The notes beneath the pieces are model-generated. The model was given only the letters and a program-made list of their open reading frames with translations. It made no database searches and was not told the DNA's origin. 62,246 bases of DNA, taken from Verrucomicrobiaceae bacterium (lineage in GTDB: Bacteria; Verrucomicrobiota; Verrucomicrobiia; Verrucomicrobiales; Verrucomicrobiaceae). Shown in pieces: positions 43,126 through 53,300 of the stretch. Position 1 is the first letter of the stretch. Every line of letters begins with the position of its first letter. The position numbers and the translations under genes are program-made. Location: contig CANIBP010000039.1 in NCBI GenBank assembly GCA_947466075.1, positions 1 to 62,246 of the forward strand, written 5' to 3'.

Positions 43126-43776
43126 TCACTTATAAATCGTCCGCGGATTTTTGGCGGCAGTCGTTTCCTCAATCACTGGCTCGTTCGGTAATTGTGGCAG
43201 TTTACAGCGCCAGCCAGATCCAGGCAGGTCATAACCCGGATTCAGGTCATTGAGGCTGCCAACCATGTAGGGTTTCGGTTCTGGTGGGGTGAAGACGTTC
43301 CAGAAGGACCAGTAGGTGCGATTGACGGCCTCACCGTAGGCGGCCACGGTGCTTTGATAAACTTTGCGGGTGGAGCCCAGTCCGCGCTCCACTAAGCCTG
43401 TGGCAACAGCCGGCCAGCGGGTGATCGCACTAGCGGTGTAAGCAGCGCCATCGTCCACTGTATCCAAGCCATAGTCCATGTAACGAGTGGTTTCCCGGTA
43501 AACGATGTCATCGGTGCGGCGAATCGCGTTCATGCCGATGTTGGTGTAATCTCGAGCCTGACGATCAGCGACCTTGCCGACATAATCCGCAGAATCCTCC
43601 GTCAGATCCAGCGAACTGGTGGCGGCCTGTCCAACTCCCTGACTCACATAGCCCAAGCCTTGATTGGTCAATGGCGCACCACGGCAAGGAAGCTCAACCG
43701 TTGGACGTGGGTTGTTCTTCAGGCTGGTGCAAGAGGCGATTGTTGAGATCAGGGCGAGCGACAGGAGCAATTTCAT
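43126..43776 (-). CDS. Predicted lipoprotein of unknown function
   Basis: The start at 43776 gives MKLLLSLALISTIASCTSLK, a lipoprotein signal with lipobox I-A-S-C, so the mature protein would begin at C16 and be anchored in a membrane. The 216-residue product is polar and repetitive in style (GYVSQGVGQAATSSLDL, TRYMDYGLDTVDDGAAY, STVAAYGEAVNRTYWSFW), and ends with a Pro-rich tail. An open frame extends upstream to 44904 but that part is antisense to the DUF1549 gene and is not coding. No domain is recognised. It has its own terminator. Confidence 0.78.
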   Translation of the reverse strand: MKLLLSLALISTIASCTSLKNNPRPTVELPCRGAPLTNQGLGYVSQGVGQAATSSLDLTEDSADYVGKVADRQARDYTNIGMNAIRRTDDIVYRETTRYMDYGLDTVDDGAAYTASAITRWPAVATGLVERGLGSTRKVYQSTVAAYGEAVNRTYWSFWNVFTPPEPKPYMVGSLNDLNPGYDLPGSGWRCKLPQLPNEPVIEETTAAKNPRTIYK

Positions 43777-43932
43777 AAGTTGAGTCGCATTCTGTCGGAA
43801 ATGGGGGGGAATTGTCAAAGCTAAAATCTGTGAATCTGCCTTCCGAGGTGCCAATAACGACAAAGAAGGTGAAAGACCCCCCGTCTCTATCCGTTTTCGC
43901 GTCACCCCCAAACTCTCACCTCGCTTTCGCTC

Positions 43933-46215
43933 ATGAAAACGATCCCTCTTTGCATCCTCCTCACTTCCCTTGGCCTCACCTTGGCTGCCGCCGCCCCTGA
44001 TCTCAAAGTCACCGCCGCTAAGATCGATGAACTCGTCAATGCGAAGCTCGCGAAGGAGAAAGTTCAGCCCAATGCTCCCGCGAGCGACGAAATCTTCGTC
44101 CGCCGAGTCTATCTCGATGTTGCAGGCCGCATTCCTACGATCCAGGAAACCACCGAATTCCTCAAAAGCAGCGATCCTGAAAAACGTGCCAAGTTGATCG
44201 ACACCCTCCTCGCAGGGGAAGGTTACGTGCAGAATTTTTTCAATTACTGGGGCGATATTCTGCGCATGAAAAGCAACATGGTTGGTGGCGGCCAGAGCCT
44301 GCCCGCCTATTACGGCTATGCGAAGTGGCTTAAAGACAGTCTGCGTGACAACAAGCCCTACGATCAGATGGTGCGCGAAGTCGTCACCGCCGATGGCAAG
44401 AGCTACGAAAACGGCGCGATCGGTTTCTACATCCGCGACTACAATATGCCGCTCGATAACATGGCGGTGACGACGCAGATCTTCCTCGGCACCAGCATGG
44501 TCTGCGCCCAGTGCCACAACCATCCCTTCGATAAATGGACCCAGATGGACTACTACCAAATGGCTGGTCATACTTATGGCATGACTGCCAGCAACGGCCT
44601 CACCAATCCCCTGCTCGCCCAGGCCATCTACGGCGGCGGCGCTGCTAAAAACAAAAAAAACGCCTACGGTGCAGCGGTTACGAAATTCGATCTCCCTCAA
44701 GGCATGGAGCGCAAGGATGTTGGTCGCGCCATGAATGAAATCCTCCGTCCCCTGCGCTACAACACCGTGCTCGATCAGACGGACAAGAAGCCCTTGGTTC
44801 TGCCGCACGATTATCAATACACCGATGCTAAACCCAAGCAGAAGATTGATCCTGTCATCCCCGCTTCGTTCAGCAAAGATGGCAAGATCATCAAAGAAGG
44901 GCAAAAGCCCGATGCCTCCTACGCTGCCTGGATGACCAGCAAGGAAAACCCGCGCTTCACCACCGTCATCGCCAACCGCCTATGGAAGAAACTCATGGGG
45001 CAAGGCATCATCGAACCCGTCGATGAAATCACCGACAGCACTGTGCCGAGCAATCCTCAGCTCATGACCTTCCTCGAAGAAACGATGAAGGCCTCGAATT
45101 ACGACATGAAGGCCTTCCTGAGCATCATCCTCAATTCTCAGGCCTATCAACGAGAGGCCTACACCAAGGACGTCGAACTTGGCGAAGTCTATACCTTCCC
45201 CGGCCCAATGCTCCGCCGCATGAGCGCCGAGCAGATTTGGGACAGCATGGTCGCTCTCTATAAACCCAGCGCCGATAATCCTAGCATCGAAACCAAAATC
45301 GACACCGAGATCACCTTGCGTCGCGTCGAGTGGCTCGATCGTGCTCTGAACAGCCTCAAACCCGAGCAACTGCAGGCCTGCACCATCAAAGTGGCGCTGA
45401 AACAAAAAGAACTCGCCGCTGAAGTCCGCGCCGCTCAAGAAAGTATGGAAGTCGCCTCCAAAACGAAGGACGAGGAAGCCATCCGTGCGGCCAAAAAGGC
45501 CATCAGCACGCAACGCAAGCGCATCGACGATGCAGTGGACGCCATCGTTTATGATGCTGGTTTCAAGCGCTTTGCTGAACTCGCCCGCGAAGGCAAGCTT
45601 GATGAATTCACCAAGGACGAAGATTTCGCCAAGGAAGTCGCCGCAGCAGTCAAATCCAAGAAAGAAGGGGAAGACCTCAGCATGGATGAAGCGCTCAATA
45701 TTCTCTCCCAACAACGCCGCGCCAAGCTCCAGCAAGCCGCTGTAGCCCGCTTCAAAGCTGATGCCGAACGATTTGCGGTCAAAGACGACAAAGACCGTAC
45801 GGCATTGAAAGCGTGGGAAAAATTCCGCGATACCTTCATGCTCCGCGCTGCCGATCTTCGCAGCCCGGCACCAAACGGCCATTTCCTGCGCGACTTCGGC
45901 CAGAGCGACCGCGAGCTTGTCGAAAACTCCAACGACGATGCCAGTGTTTCTCAGGCCCTCATGCTGCTCAATGGCAAAACCTTCAGCGGCCTGATGAATA
46001 AATACACCAGCATCGCCCGCAGCATGGACCGTGCGCGTAAAGATGGTGGAGGTGAGGCTGTCATTGATGCCGTTTACCTCAGCCTCCTCAGTCGCAAAGC
46101 CAGCGCTGAAGAGAAGGCATTGCTCAAACCCATCGCTGACAATGCTGACACCACCGATCGTGGCGATGTGCTCTGGACTGTGCTGAACACGCGTCAGTTC
46201 TTCTTCATTCAGTAA
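43933..46215 (+). CDS. Secreted DUF1549 / DUF1553 protein
   Basis: The 760-residue protein has a signal peptide (MKTIPLCILLTSLGLTLAAA). The DUF1549 part contains VRRVYLDVAGRIPTIQETTEFL and a CAQCHNHPFDKW motif (C191, C194, H195), a c-type heme-like CxxCH. The DUF1553 part contains NPRFTTVIANRLWKKLMGQG and the final RKASAEEKALLKPIAD. A charged helical insertion (residues about 490-620) is longer than usual. Such genes are typical of Planctomycetes and Verrucomicrobia and generally sit with DUF1501 genes, here the convergent neighbour at 46279. Their job is not known; a role with electron transfer or secretion has been suggested because of the heme motif. Confidence 0.88.
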   Translation: MKTIPLCILLTSLGLTLAAAAPDLKVTAAKIDELVNAKLAKEKVQPNAPASDEIFVRRVYLDVAGRIPTIQETTEFLKSSDPEKRAKLIDTLLAGEGYVQNFFNYWGDILRMKSNMVGGGQSLPAYYGYAKWLKDSLRDNKPYDQMVREVVTADGKSYENGAIGFYIRDYNMPLDNMAVTTQIFLGTSMVCAQCHNHPFDKWTQMDYYQMAGHTYGMTASNGLTNPLLAQAIYGGGAAKNKKNAYGAAVTKFDLPQGMERKDVGRAMNEILRPLRYNTVLDQTDKKPLVLPHDYQYTDAKPKQKIDPVIPASFSKDGKIIKEGQKPDASYAAWMTSKENPRFTTVIANRLWKKLMGQGIIEPVDEITDSTVPSNPQLMTFLEETMKASNYDMKAFLSIILNSQAYQREAYTKDVELGEVYTFPGPMLRRMSAEQIWDSMVALYKPSADNPSIETKIDTEITLRRVEWLDRALNSLKPEQLQACTIKVALKQKELAAEVRAAQESMEVASKTKDEEAIRAAKKAISTQRKRIDDAVDAIVYDAGFKRFAELAREGKLDEFTKDEDFAKEVAAAVKSKKEGEDLSMDEALNILSQQRRAKLQQAAVARFKADAERFAVKDDKDRTALKAWEKFRDTFMLRAADLRSPAPNGHFLRDFGQSDRELVENSNDDASVSQALMLLNGKTFSGLMNKYTSIARSMDRARKDGGGEAVIDAVYLSLLSRKASAEEKALLKPIADNADTTDRGDVLWTVLNTRQFFFIQ

Positions 46216-46245
46216 GCACCCTGAGAGACTGCTCTCCAAACTTCC

Positions 46246-46280
46246 AACGCGGAATGTGCGAAAACACCTTCCGCGTTTTT
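46246..46280 (+). terminator. Rho-independent terminator after the DUF1549/1553 gene
   Basis: AACGCGGAA (46246-46254) pairs with TTCCGCGTT (46269-46277), with GTG/CAC adding to the stem around a CGAAAA loop, followed by a run of T to 46280. It overlaps the last bases of the convergent DUF1501 gene by two or three bases. Confidence 0.75.
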
Positions 46281-47709
46281 ATGCCATAATTCCCTTCACC
46301 ACCTCACCAGCCACATCGGTGAGCCGGAAGTCACGTCCCGCATAACGGTAGGTGAGCTTCAAATGATCCAGCCCAAGCAAGTGCAGGATCGTGGCATGCA
46401 GATCGTGAATGTGAACTTTATCGACGGCAGCGTAGTAGCCGTAGTCGTCCGTCGCGCCATACGCTGTGCCCGGCTTGCTGCCACCACCAGCCAGCCACAT
46501 CGTAAAACCGTGCGGATTGTGATCACGGCCATCCGTGCCTTGCGCGACCGGCGTGCGACCGAATTCACCACCCCATACAACGAGCGTATCATCCAGCAAA
46601 CCACGTGATTTGAGGTCTGCGAGCAGTCCGGCGATGGGTTTATCGACCTCAGCTGCGTTCTTGCTGTGGCCTTTGAGCAGATCGCTGTGCTGATCCCACT
46701 GCACGAAGCCGTCACTGTGTGTCACCTGCACGAACCGCACGCCACTTTCGGCGAAACGCCGCGCCATGAGGCACTGACGACCAAAATTGGCAGTCACCGG
46801 GTCATCGAGACCATACATCTGACGTGTCGCTTCAGTCTCATTCGAGATGTCCTGTAGTTCCGGCAGCGTGGACTGCATGCGGTAAGCCAGCTCAAACGAA
46901 TTAATGCGCGCTTCTAGCGCTGCATTGGCACCTGCTGTCTCTAGGTGCGTGTGATTCATCTGCGCGACGAGATCGAGCTGCGCACGTTGCAGTTCTGGCG
47001 TCAGCGACTTGCTGCGGATGTGTTTTACCACCGCCTGATCCGCCGGAATGCTCGCATTGCCCAGCGGTGTGCCCTGACAGTGCGCCGGCAAAAAAGCGGA
47101 ACCCCAGTTGTTCACGCCGCCGTGCGCCAGCGTCGGACAAATCGTGACAAAGGCCGGCAAATCGGAGTTTTCCGTGCCCAGGCCATAACTGATCCACGAG
47201 CCCATGCTCGGCCGCACAAACGTGTCGCTGCCCGTGTGCAGTTTCAGCAAGGCGCCGCCGTGGGCCGGATTCGTGCCGTGCATCGATCGGATGATGCACA
47301 GATCATCGACATGCTTCGCCACATGCGGGAACAGATCACTCACCGGCAGGCCGCTTTGACCGTACTGGTGGAATTTCCACGGCGACTTTAACAGATTGCC
47401 CGTCTCCGCGAATTTCACGCGCGGCAGCGCAAACGGCGGCGGCTTGCCATGATCGCGGTCCAGCAGCGGCTTCGGATCAAACGTGTCCACTTGTGACGGA
47501 CCACCCTTCATCAGCAGAAAGATCACCCGCTTCGCCTTCGCTGGAAAATGCGGCCGTTTCGCCGCCAGCGGATCAATCACCGCCCCTCGAGCCGATTCGA
47601 GGCCAAGAACGCCCTGTAACGCGAGATAACCAAAGCCCGCGCACGAGCTACGCAGCATAGCACGGCGGCTGAACGGTTGAACTGACGGTGAATAGTCCAC
47701 AAAAAGCAT
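46279..47709 (-). CDS. DUF1501 domain-containing protein (Tat-exported)
   Basis: The start at 47709 gives 476 residues with a twin-arginine signal (PFSRRAMLRSS, R15-R16) near the start, as usual for this sulfatase-fold family. The core has KRVIFLLMKGGPSQVDTFDPK, HGGALLKLHTGSDTF, LLDDTLVVWGGEFGRTP and the last part GRDHNPHGFTMW and HDLHATILHLLGLDHLKLTY, all typical DUF1501 motifs. It converges on the DUF1549/1553 gene at 43933, so this pair is arranged tail to tail, unlike the co-directional pair at 56882-61101. A longer frame to 47823 covers the REP-like repeat and is unlikely to be used. The function of the family is not established. Confidence 0.85.
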   Translation of the reverse strand: MLFVDYSPSVQPFSRRAMLRSSCAGFGYLALQGVLGLESARGAVIDPLAAKRPHFPAKAKRVIFLLMKGGPSQVDTFDPKPLLDRDHGKPPPFALPRVKFAETGNLLKSPWKFHQYGQSGLPVSDLFPHVAKHVDDLCIIRSMHGTNPAHGGALLKLHTGSDTFVRPSMGSWISYGLGTENSDLPAFVTICPTLAHGGVNNWGSAFLPAHCQGTPLGNASIPADQAVVKHIRSKSLTPELQRAQLDLVAQMNHTHLETAGANAALEARINSFELAYRMQSTLPELQDISNETEATRQMYGLDDPVTANFGRQCLMARRFAESGVRFVQVTHSDGFVQWDQHSDLLKGHSKNAAEVDKPIAGLLADLKSRGLLDDTLVVWGGEFGRTPVAQGTDGRDHNPHGFTMWLAGGGSKPGTAYGATDDYGYYAAVDKVHIHDLHATILHLLGLDHLKLTYRYAGRDFRLTDVAGEVVKGIMA

Positions 47710-47740
47710 ACGGCCGCCCCAACCGGCGTCTTGCCCGGAA

Positions 47741-47817
47741 GTACGATGGACACTTCTGTCCGTCGATTCTGGAGTAGGGCGCCGCAAACCAAAGACGGAC
47801 AGGAGTGTCCGTCGTAC
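47741..47817. repeat. REP-like imperfect inverted repeat with 24-base arms
   Basis: GTACGATGGACACTTCTGTC and the following CGTC (47741-47764) are the reverse complement, with two mismatches, of the arm at 47794-47817 (GACGGACAGGAGTGTCCGTC then GTAC). The loop is 29 bases. It lies between two genes on the minus strand, downstream of one and upstream of the other. The sequence type (GGACACTCCTGTCC core) looks like a dispersed palindrome, which a genome-wide search would confirm. Confidence 0.7.
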
Positions 47818-47819
47818 CA

Positions 47820-49538
47820 TCACACCCTGCCCGTGGCCGGAGTGCGGCGCTTGTCGTCGTCGTGGAAGAACTTCTCCATGCGCTCGCGCAGGTCGGCGTA
47901 GAAGTTGCGGGACATCTCCTCGATCGCTTCAGCCGTGCGGCTGACGCCACTGGTGGCGGCCAATTCGCGGGCGGCGCGGCTTTTCTCTTCAAACTCGCGC
48001 TCCAGATCCATCAAATAGACGAGGAACTCTTTGGCAGAGCGTGCGCCATCCACGCCAGTAACCAGGGCGCGTTCCAGTGTCTTGTTTCGGGTAAGGTTCA
48101 GCATCTTGCTCTCGCCCAGTTCCTTCATCTGGCGGCTGAAGCCTTCGAGGAAGGCTTTGCGCTCGCCTTCATAGCCCATTTCCTCACGGTCCAGCATTGT
48201 GTCGTACGGACCGGGCTTGGAGAAGAATTTCACGATCAGCGGGATGGTGTCCACCAGCATGAACAGCATGGTGAGCACGAGATAGGCGACGAGCGCAAAC
48301 ATGCCGCCCTGCGCACCGCTCTCAAACAGCTCATGCAGCGCCAGCGTCTGCGTGAGGATGTCACGCCGTGGCTCGGCGTGGATCTTGGCAATGCGGGTGG
48401 TCTCATCCGCCGTGATGGCGGTCACTTCTTCGTGCAGGTTTTTTTCCTGGAGCAGCAGCGTGTCGATCTGCGTCTTCAAGGTCTCACGAATGGCGTTCTG
48501 CTGGCCCACAAAGGCATCTGCCTGCTCGGTCTGCACCTTCTGCCTCAACGCGGCGATACGCGCCTGCTCGGCCTTGTTAAGCGCGGCCTCTTCGGCGGCT
48601 TTGGCATCCAGCGCGGCATTCACGCCGTCCTCGGCGGCTTTGATTTCGGCCACCAGGGCGACGCGGTTCTTCGTCATCGTGTCGAGCACGCCACTCAGGC
48701 GAGCGGATTCGGCACGGCGCCAGGTGAGCTGGTCTTCCTGAATGCTTTTCGCCCGTGGACCAAGACCAATGATGCCACTGCGCTGGCCATTGACCTCACG
48801 CTCGAACTCGGTCTGCCAATGATTGAGTTCTTCGGCGATCTTTTGGTAATCGGCGCTCTGCTTGGCCATTTCGGTGTCGAGCGTTTCGAGTCGCGTTTTG
48901 CCAGGAGCCACCGCGTCACCGATCTTGGCTTCGCGCTCGGCCTTCGCTTTCTTTTCATCAGCGGAGAGCGGCTTTTCGATCGGCTTGCCATTCTCATCGA
49001 GGAACTTGGCGCTGAAGGTCCCTGTCCAGTTTTCACGCTGTTTGGCGATCTCAGCCTCCAAGGTCGTGACTCGCGCCTCCACGGCGACTTTTTGCTGCTT
49101 GGACATTTCACGTGCCGCTTCGATCTCGCCCTGACGATGTTTTTCGATGACCGAACTGATCGTGTCCTTAAAAAGCAGTAACGTCAGCGGATGTGAGATC
49201 GTGATGCCCATCAGCGCCGCCACCACCATGCGCAGCGAGAACTGCGCCGCCTTGCGGAAGAAGCCCTGATAAGCGCGATAGGTGGCCAGCAAGGCACGGT
49301 CCACGGTGAGGATGATGAAGGACCACACCAGCGACACTGGCGCGATGATCAGCCAGTTGTCTGTCAGCGTGCTCAGCGCATACGAGCAGGCGATGATGGC
49401 AAAGATGGAGGGAACTAGCACCGTCGCGCCGAAGGCCACATACTTTCGCCGCTCCCAGGCCGGACAGGCATCGAGGTTGTCGGAGGAGGCTGCGGAGAGC
49501 CAGAAGAAGACGCGTTCGATGCGGTCGAGGAAGTTCAT
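47820..49538 (-). CDS. DUF4407 domain-containing membrane protein
   Basis: The 572-residue protein starts MNFLDRIERVFFWLSAAS. There are membrane segments near residues 36-80 (FGATVLVPSIFAIIACSYAL and following) and 104-122, a long charged coiled coil from about 135 to 400 (ALDAKAAEEAALNKAEQARI and similar), and a final hydrophobic segment near 415-440 (FALVAYLVLTMLFMLVDTIP). This is the plan of DUF4407. Such proteins are thought to be membrane-bound structural or sensor components; no catalytic motif is present. It is divergent to the transferase-like gene at 49613 with a 74-base shared gap. Confidence 0.85.
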   Translation of the reverse strand: MNFLDRIERVFFWLSAASSDNLDACPAWERRKYVAFGATVLVPSIFAIIACSYALSTLTDNWLIIAPVSLVWSFIILTVDRALLATYRAYQGFFRKAAQFSLRMVVAALMGITISHPLTLLLFKDTISSVIEKHRQGEIEAAREMSKQQKVAVEARVTTLEAEIAKQRENWTGTFSAKFLDENGKPIEKPLSADEKKAKAEREAKIGDAVAPGKTRLETLDTEMAKQSADYQKIAEELNHWQTEFEREVNGQRSGIIGLGPRAKSIQEDQLTWRRAESARLSGVLDTMTKNRVALVAEIKAAEDGVNAALDAKAAEEAALNKAEQARIAALRQKVQTEQADAFVGQQNAIRETLKTQIDTLLLQEKNLHEEVTAITADETTRIAKIHAEPRRDILTQTLALHELFESGAQGGMFALVAYLVLTMLFMLVDTIPLIVKFFSKPGPYDTMLDREEMGYEGERKAFLEGFSRQMKELGESKMLNLTRNKTLERALVTGVDGARSAKEFLVYLMDLEREFEEKSRAARELAATSGVSRTAEAIEEMSRNFYADLRERMEKFFHDDDKRRTPATGRV

Positions 49539-49612
49539 GCGCGTGAGGGGTTTTGCGAGTGTGCGGGTGGCGGTGGGATTGTCAAACTGCGGGACTGGAT
49601 TATTGGGAGCCT

Positions 49613-50272
49613 ATGACGCCCGCCTTTGATGACGCATTCATCTGTGATTCCGTGCCAGCGGAACTCATGGACAAGGTGTGGGCGGCGGGCTGGCGGCATT
49701 TCGGCAGATATTTCTTTCGTTACAGCAGCCAGCAGGCCAACGATGGCAGCATCCAGACGATAACGCCGCTGCGCATCGACCTTGTGCCATTCACTCTCAC
49801 AAAAAGCCAGCGCCGTGTTCTGAGCAAAAACGCTGGTCTGCGCTGGGAAATCGTCCCCGCCGCCCTCGATGACGACTTGCGTGCCATGTTCCAACGCCAC
49901 AAGCAGCGCTTCACGCACAACGTGCCTGAAGAACTCGAAACCTTCCTCGGCCCCGATCCCGCCACCGGTCCCTGCGAATGCCGTATGCTGCGTGTCTTCG
50001 ATGCGGATCGCCTCATCGCCGCCAGCTTCTTCGATGTCGGCCAGCAGGCCGCCTCCAGCATCTACGGCATCTTTGATCCTGATGAACGCAAGCGCAGCCT
50101 CGGCATCTTCACAATGCTCCTCGAAATCCAGCACTGCCGCGATACCGGCCTGCGCTGGCTTTATCCCGGCTACGCCACGCACGAACCCAGCGCCTACGAC
50201 TACAAGAAGCAGTTTCGCGGCACTGCATGGCTCGACTGGAGCACGGGTGAGTGGCGGTCGTTGCTGCCTTGA
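49613..50272 (+). CDS. Aminoacyl-tRNA-protein transferase-like protein (ATE/Bpt C-terminal type)
   Basis: The start at 49613 gives 219 residues. The sequence resembles the C-terminal GNAT-like domain of arginyl/leucyl-tRNA-protein transferases: GWRHFGRYFFRYS, IDLVPFTLTKSQRRVLSKN, RLIAASFFDVGQQAASSIYG, then IQHCRDTGLRWLYPGYATHE and YKKQFRGTAWLDWSTGEW. The usual N-terminal zinc-binding Cys cluster of Bpt/ATE is missing, so N-end-rule activity is uncertain. It is cytoplasmic. It is followed 68 bases later by the kinase gene. Assignment is by overall pattern. Confidence 0.7.
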   Translation: MTPAFDDAFICDSVPAELMDKVWAAGWRHFGRYFFRYSSQQANDGSIQTITPLRIDLVPFTLTKSQRRVLSKNAGLRWEIVPAALDDDLRAMFQRHKQRFTHNVPEELETFLGPDPATGPCECRMLRVFDADRLIAASFFDVGQQAASSIYGIFDPDERKRSLGIFTMLLEIQHCRDTGLRWLYPGYATHEPSAYDYKKQFRGTAWLDWSTGEWRSLLP

Positions 50273-50340
50273 ACTCACCCGCCCTCCCGAGGTGTGAATC
50301 GTGATTGCCAGACGCCCGCACTCCTGCCAGCATCGGCCGC

Positions 50341-53300
50341 ATGCCCGCGCCCGACGATCCACACACCGCCGCTCCTGCCGAGTTCCCGGATGACATGCAG
50401 ACCATCGCCGTGGCGAAGCCGGTGGTGGCTGCGCCTGCCGAAGTAGCGGTGATGGGGGCTAATCCTGATTCTCCGGTGCCCTTTGTCTTCGGCAAACGCA
50501 TCGCCAAGGGCGGCATGGGCGCGATTCTGGAGGGGGAGGACTGCAAACTCGGCCGCACCATCGCGGTGAAGGTCATGCTCGATGCCAACGCCAGCGACGA
50601 TCAGGCGCGGCGCTTTGTGCAGGAGGCTGCCGTGCTCGGCAGACTGGAGCATCCCAACATCGTGCCCATCCACGACCTCGGACGCGACAGCGAGGGCGCG
50701 CTCTACTACACCATGAAGCTGGTGAAGGGCCGCACGCTGCAAGACATTCTCGACGATCTGCGACGTGAGAACAAAGAGGCACTGGAGCATTACACGCTGG
50801 ATCGCTTGCTCACCATTTTCCGCAAAGTGTGCGACGCACTGGCCTTCGCGCATGCCAGCAACATCATTCACCGTGATTTGAAGCCGGAGAACATCATGGT
50901 CGGCGAGTTCGGCGAGGTCTTGGTGATGGACTGGGGCATTGCGAAGGTTCTGAATGAACTCGGTGTTGAAGGGAGCGCGAACACTCCTGTCCGCTCTGTT
51001 CCGGATCCAATCAGCGGAGAAGAGTCTCCGCGCTCCTCTACTGTCTCTCTCACCGCGACGATGGACGGTGCGGTGATGGGCACGCCGAACTACATGTCTC
51101 CTGAGCAGGCGATGGGCAAGGTGAACGAGCTCGATGAGCGCTCGGACATCTTTTCTCTCGGCGGCATCTTGTATGCCATCCTCACCCTGCGACCGCCGGT
51201 GGAGGGCAAGGACGTGTGGGAGGTGCTGGAGAAGGTGCAGATGGCGAACATCACCGAACCCACGAAATTTGGTGCCACGACGGGCAAAGGCAGCGCGAAG
51301 ACCAAAGGCGAGGTGCTCGAAGCCAAGAAGATCACGCCGCTGCCGCACATGCCGGGCGGACGTGTGCCGAATGCCTTGTCAGCGGTGGCGATGAAGGCGC
51401 TCAAGCTCGACAAAACGAAGCGCTATCAAAACGTCGCGGCCTTCAGCGCGGACATTGAGAAGTATCAAACCGGTTTCGCCACCAGCGCGGAGCAAGCCAG
51501 CCTTATGAAACAGCTCACTCTCCTCATCAAACGCCACAAGGGTGTTTTTGGCACCGCCGCAGTCGCGCTGCTGCTCATCACCGCGCTCGCCGCATGGTTT
51601 GTCATCAACCTGCGCGAAAAGGAACAGCGCGCCGTCGCCGAAGCCGAGCGTGCGATGAAGTCCGAAGCCGTCGCCGTGCAGGAAAAGGAAGCCGCACGCC
51701 AGTCGCTCGCGAAGGCCGCGCTCAATCTCGCAGAGGCGGCGCGGCGCGAGGGCAATGGCCCGGAGATGCAGGCCGCGCTCGCCGAGGTGCCGGAGGACTT
51801 GCGCGACTCCACGTATGGCTACCTGCTCGATCAGTCCGACAGCTCCTTCGCCCGCATCCGCAGCGCCGGTGGCCAGATCGACAGCGTGGCCGCGCATCCC
51901 CGGCGTCCCGGCGTCTTCGCCATCGCGGATAGCACCGGCAAAGTCATCCTCCTGGAAGTGCGCACGGGCGTCCACCTGCTGGAGTTCAAGCCCGTTTTAT
52001 CGCCAAACTCCTGGGGGGAAATAAGGCTCGCCTTCTCGCCGGACGGGGAGCAGATCGTCGTGGGCCGAAAGAGGGCGGACCTCATCGTGATCCACAGCGC
52101 GCGGGACGGGACGAAGCTGCTGGAGTGGGAAGCGCCCGGCACAGGGCGATTGGAGTTCAGCCCCGATGGCAGGTTGCTCCTCCAGACGGAGACTGATGGG
52201 AAACTCCTCACTGTCTGGGACGCGGCCACCGGCCAGCTCCGCTGGAAGTATGAGCCGGGCGGAAATGAAGCCCTGGGAACCTTCACCTCAGACAGCCAGC
52301 AGGTGGTGACCCACGGTTACAAGGATCGCGTTCGCATCGTGAGCGCCCAGGACGGCGCGCTCGCTCGTCCGCTCAGCAATGGCGATGCGGGCGCCTTCGC
52401 CGTCCGTCCCGATGGCAAGATGGTGATGATCGGCGGGAAATACGACGGCAGGCTCAAGGGAGTGTTCCTTCAGGATGGCAAGGTCGCCTTCGATTTCCGG
52501 GCGCACGACTGCTTCGGCATCCAGCGCCTCGCTTTCACTCCGGACGGCGCGCGCTTCGTGAGCATGGCCGCGCTGCCCGATGGACGGCAGGCCATCCAGC
52601 TCTGGGATGAGAACACCGGCGCGCCGTTGCAAACCCTGCTCGGCGGCAGCGGCCAAATCACGGAGGCGAGCGTCCATCCGCTTTCCGGCGAGTTGGTCGT
52701 GGCCGGTCAAAACACCCGCGCGTGGAATCTCACCGGCACGCCGGAGAAGTGGACCCTGCAAGGCGGCCTCGATTCGACCATCGCTTTCTGGGGATCGGAT
52801 GATGTGGTCTTTGCTGCAGCTCCAGGCCAGAACGCCGCCCTGCAAAAACTGCAGGCCGGCACCTCGGAACTGCTCTGGAAGCAACCCAGCGGCGACTATC
52901 GCCGGCCCAGTGTGAGCGCGGATGGCCGCTTCGCCGCCATCGGCCGTATCAATGGTGGGGAAGCTCGCGATCTCTTTCTGCTGCGCAACCCCGGCCCTCA
53001 GACCGAGCAGGCGGCCGTCTTCAAACCATCCAGCGTATTGACCCTGCTTCGCCTCAGCCCCACGGGCGATCGTCTTGCGACCATTGAAGTATTCAATCAT
53101 GGCGTGGCTTTGTATGATCCCATCACGGGCCAGCAGCCGCTCAAACTGGAGCGCGGGGACATGGCGAGGTTCTGGGATCTCGGCTGGGTCAGCGGCGGCC
53201 AGCAGCTCATCGGTCTGGTCACGGCGAAGGCGGAGCGCGGCAATCCCGGCTCGGAAGAATGGATCGTCCTCTGGGACGCGGCTACCGGCAAGATCGTGCA

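Noticed and set aside
43777..44904. N-terminal extension of the lipoprotein frame by 376 codons
   Set aside because: The extension is antisense to the DUF1549 gene, and the lipoprotein signal with lipobox begins exactly at 43776.
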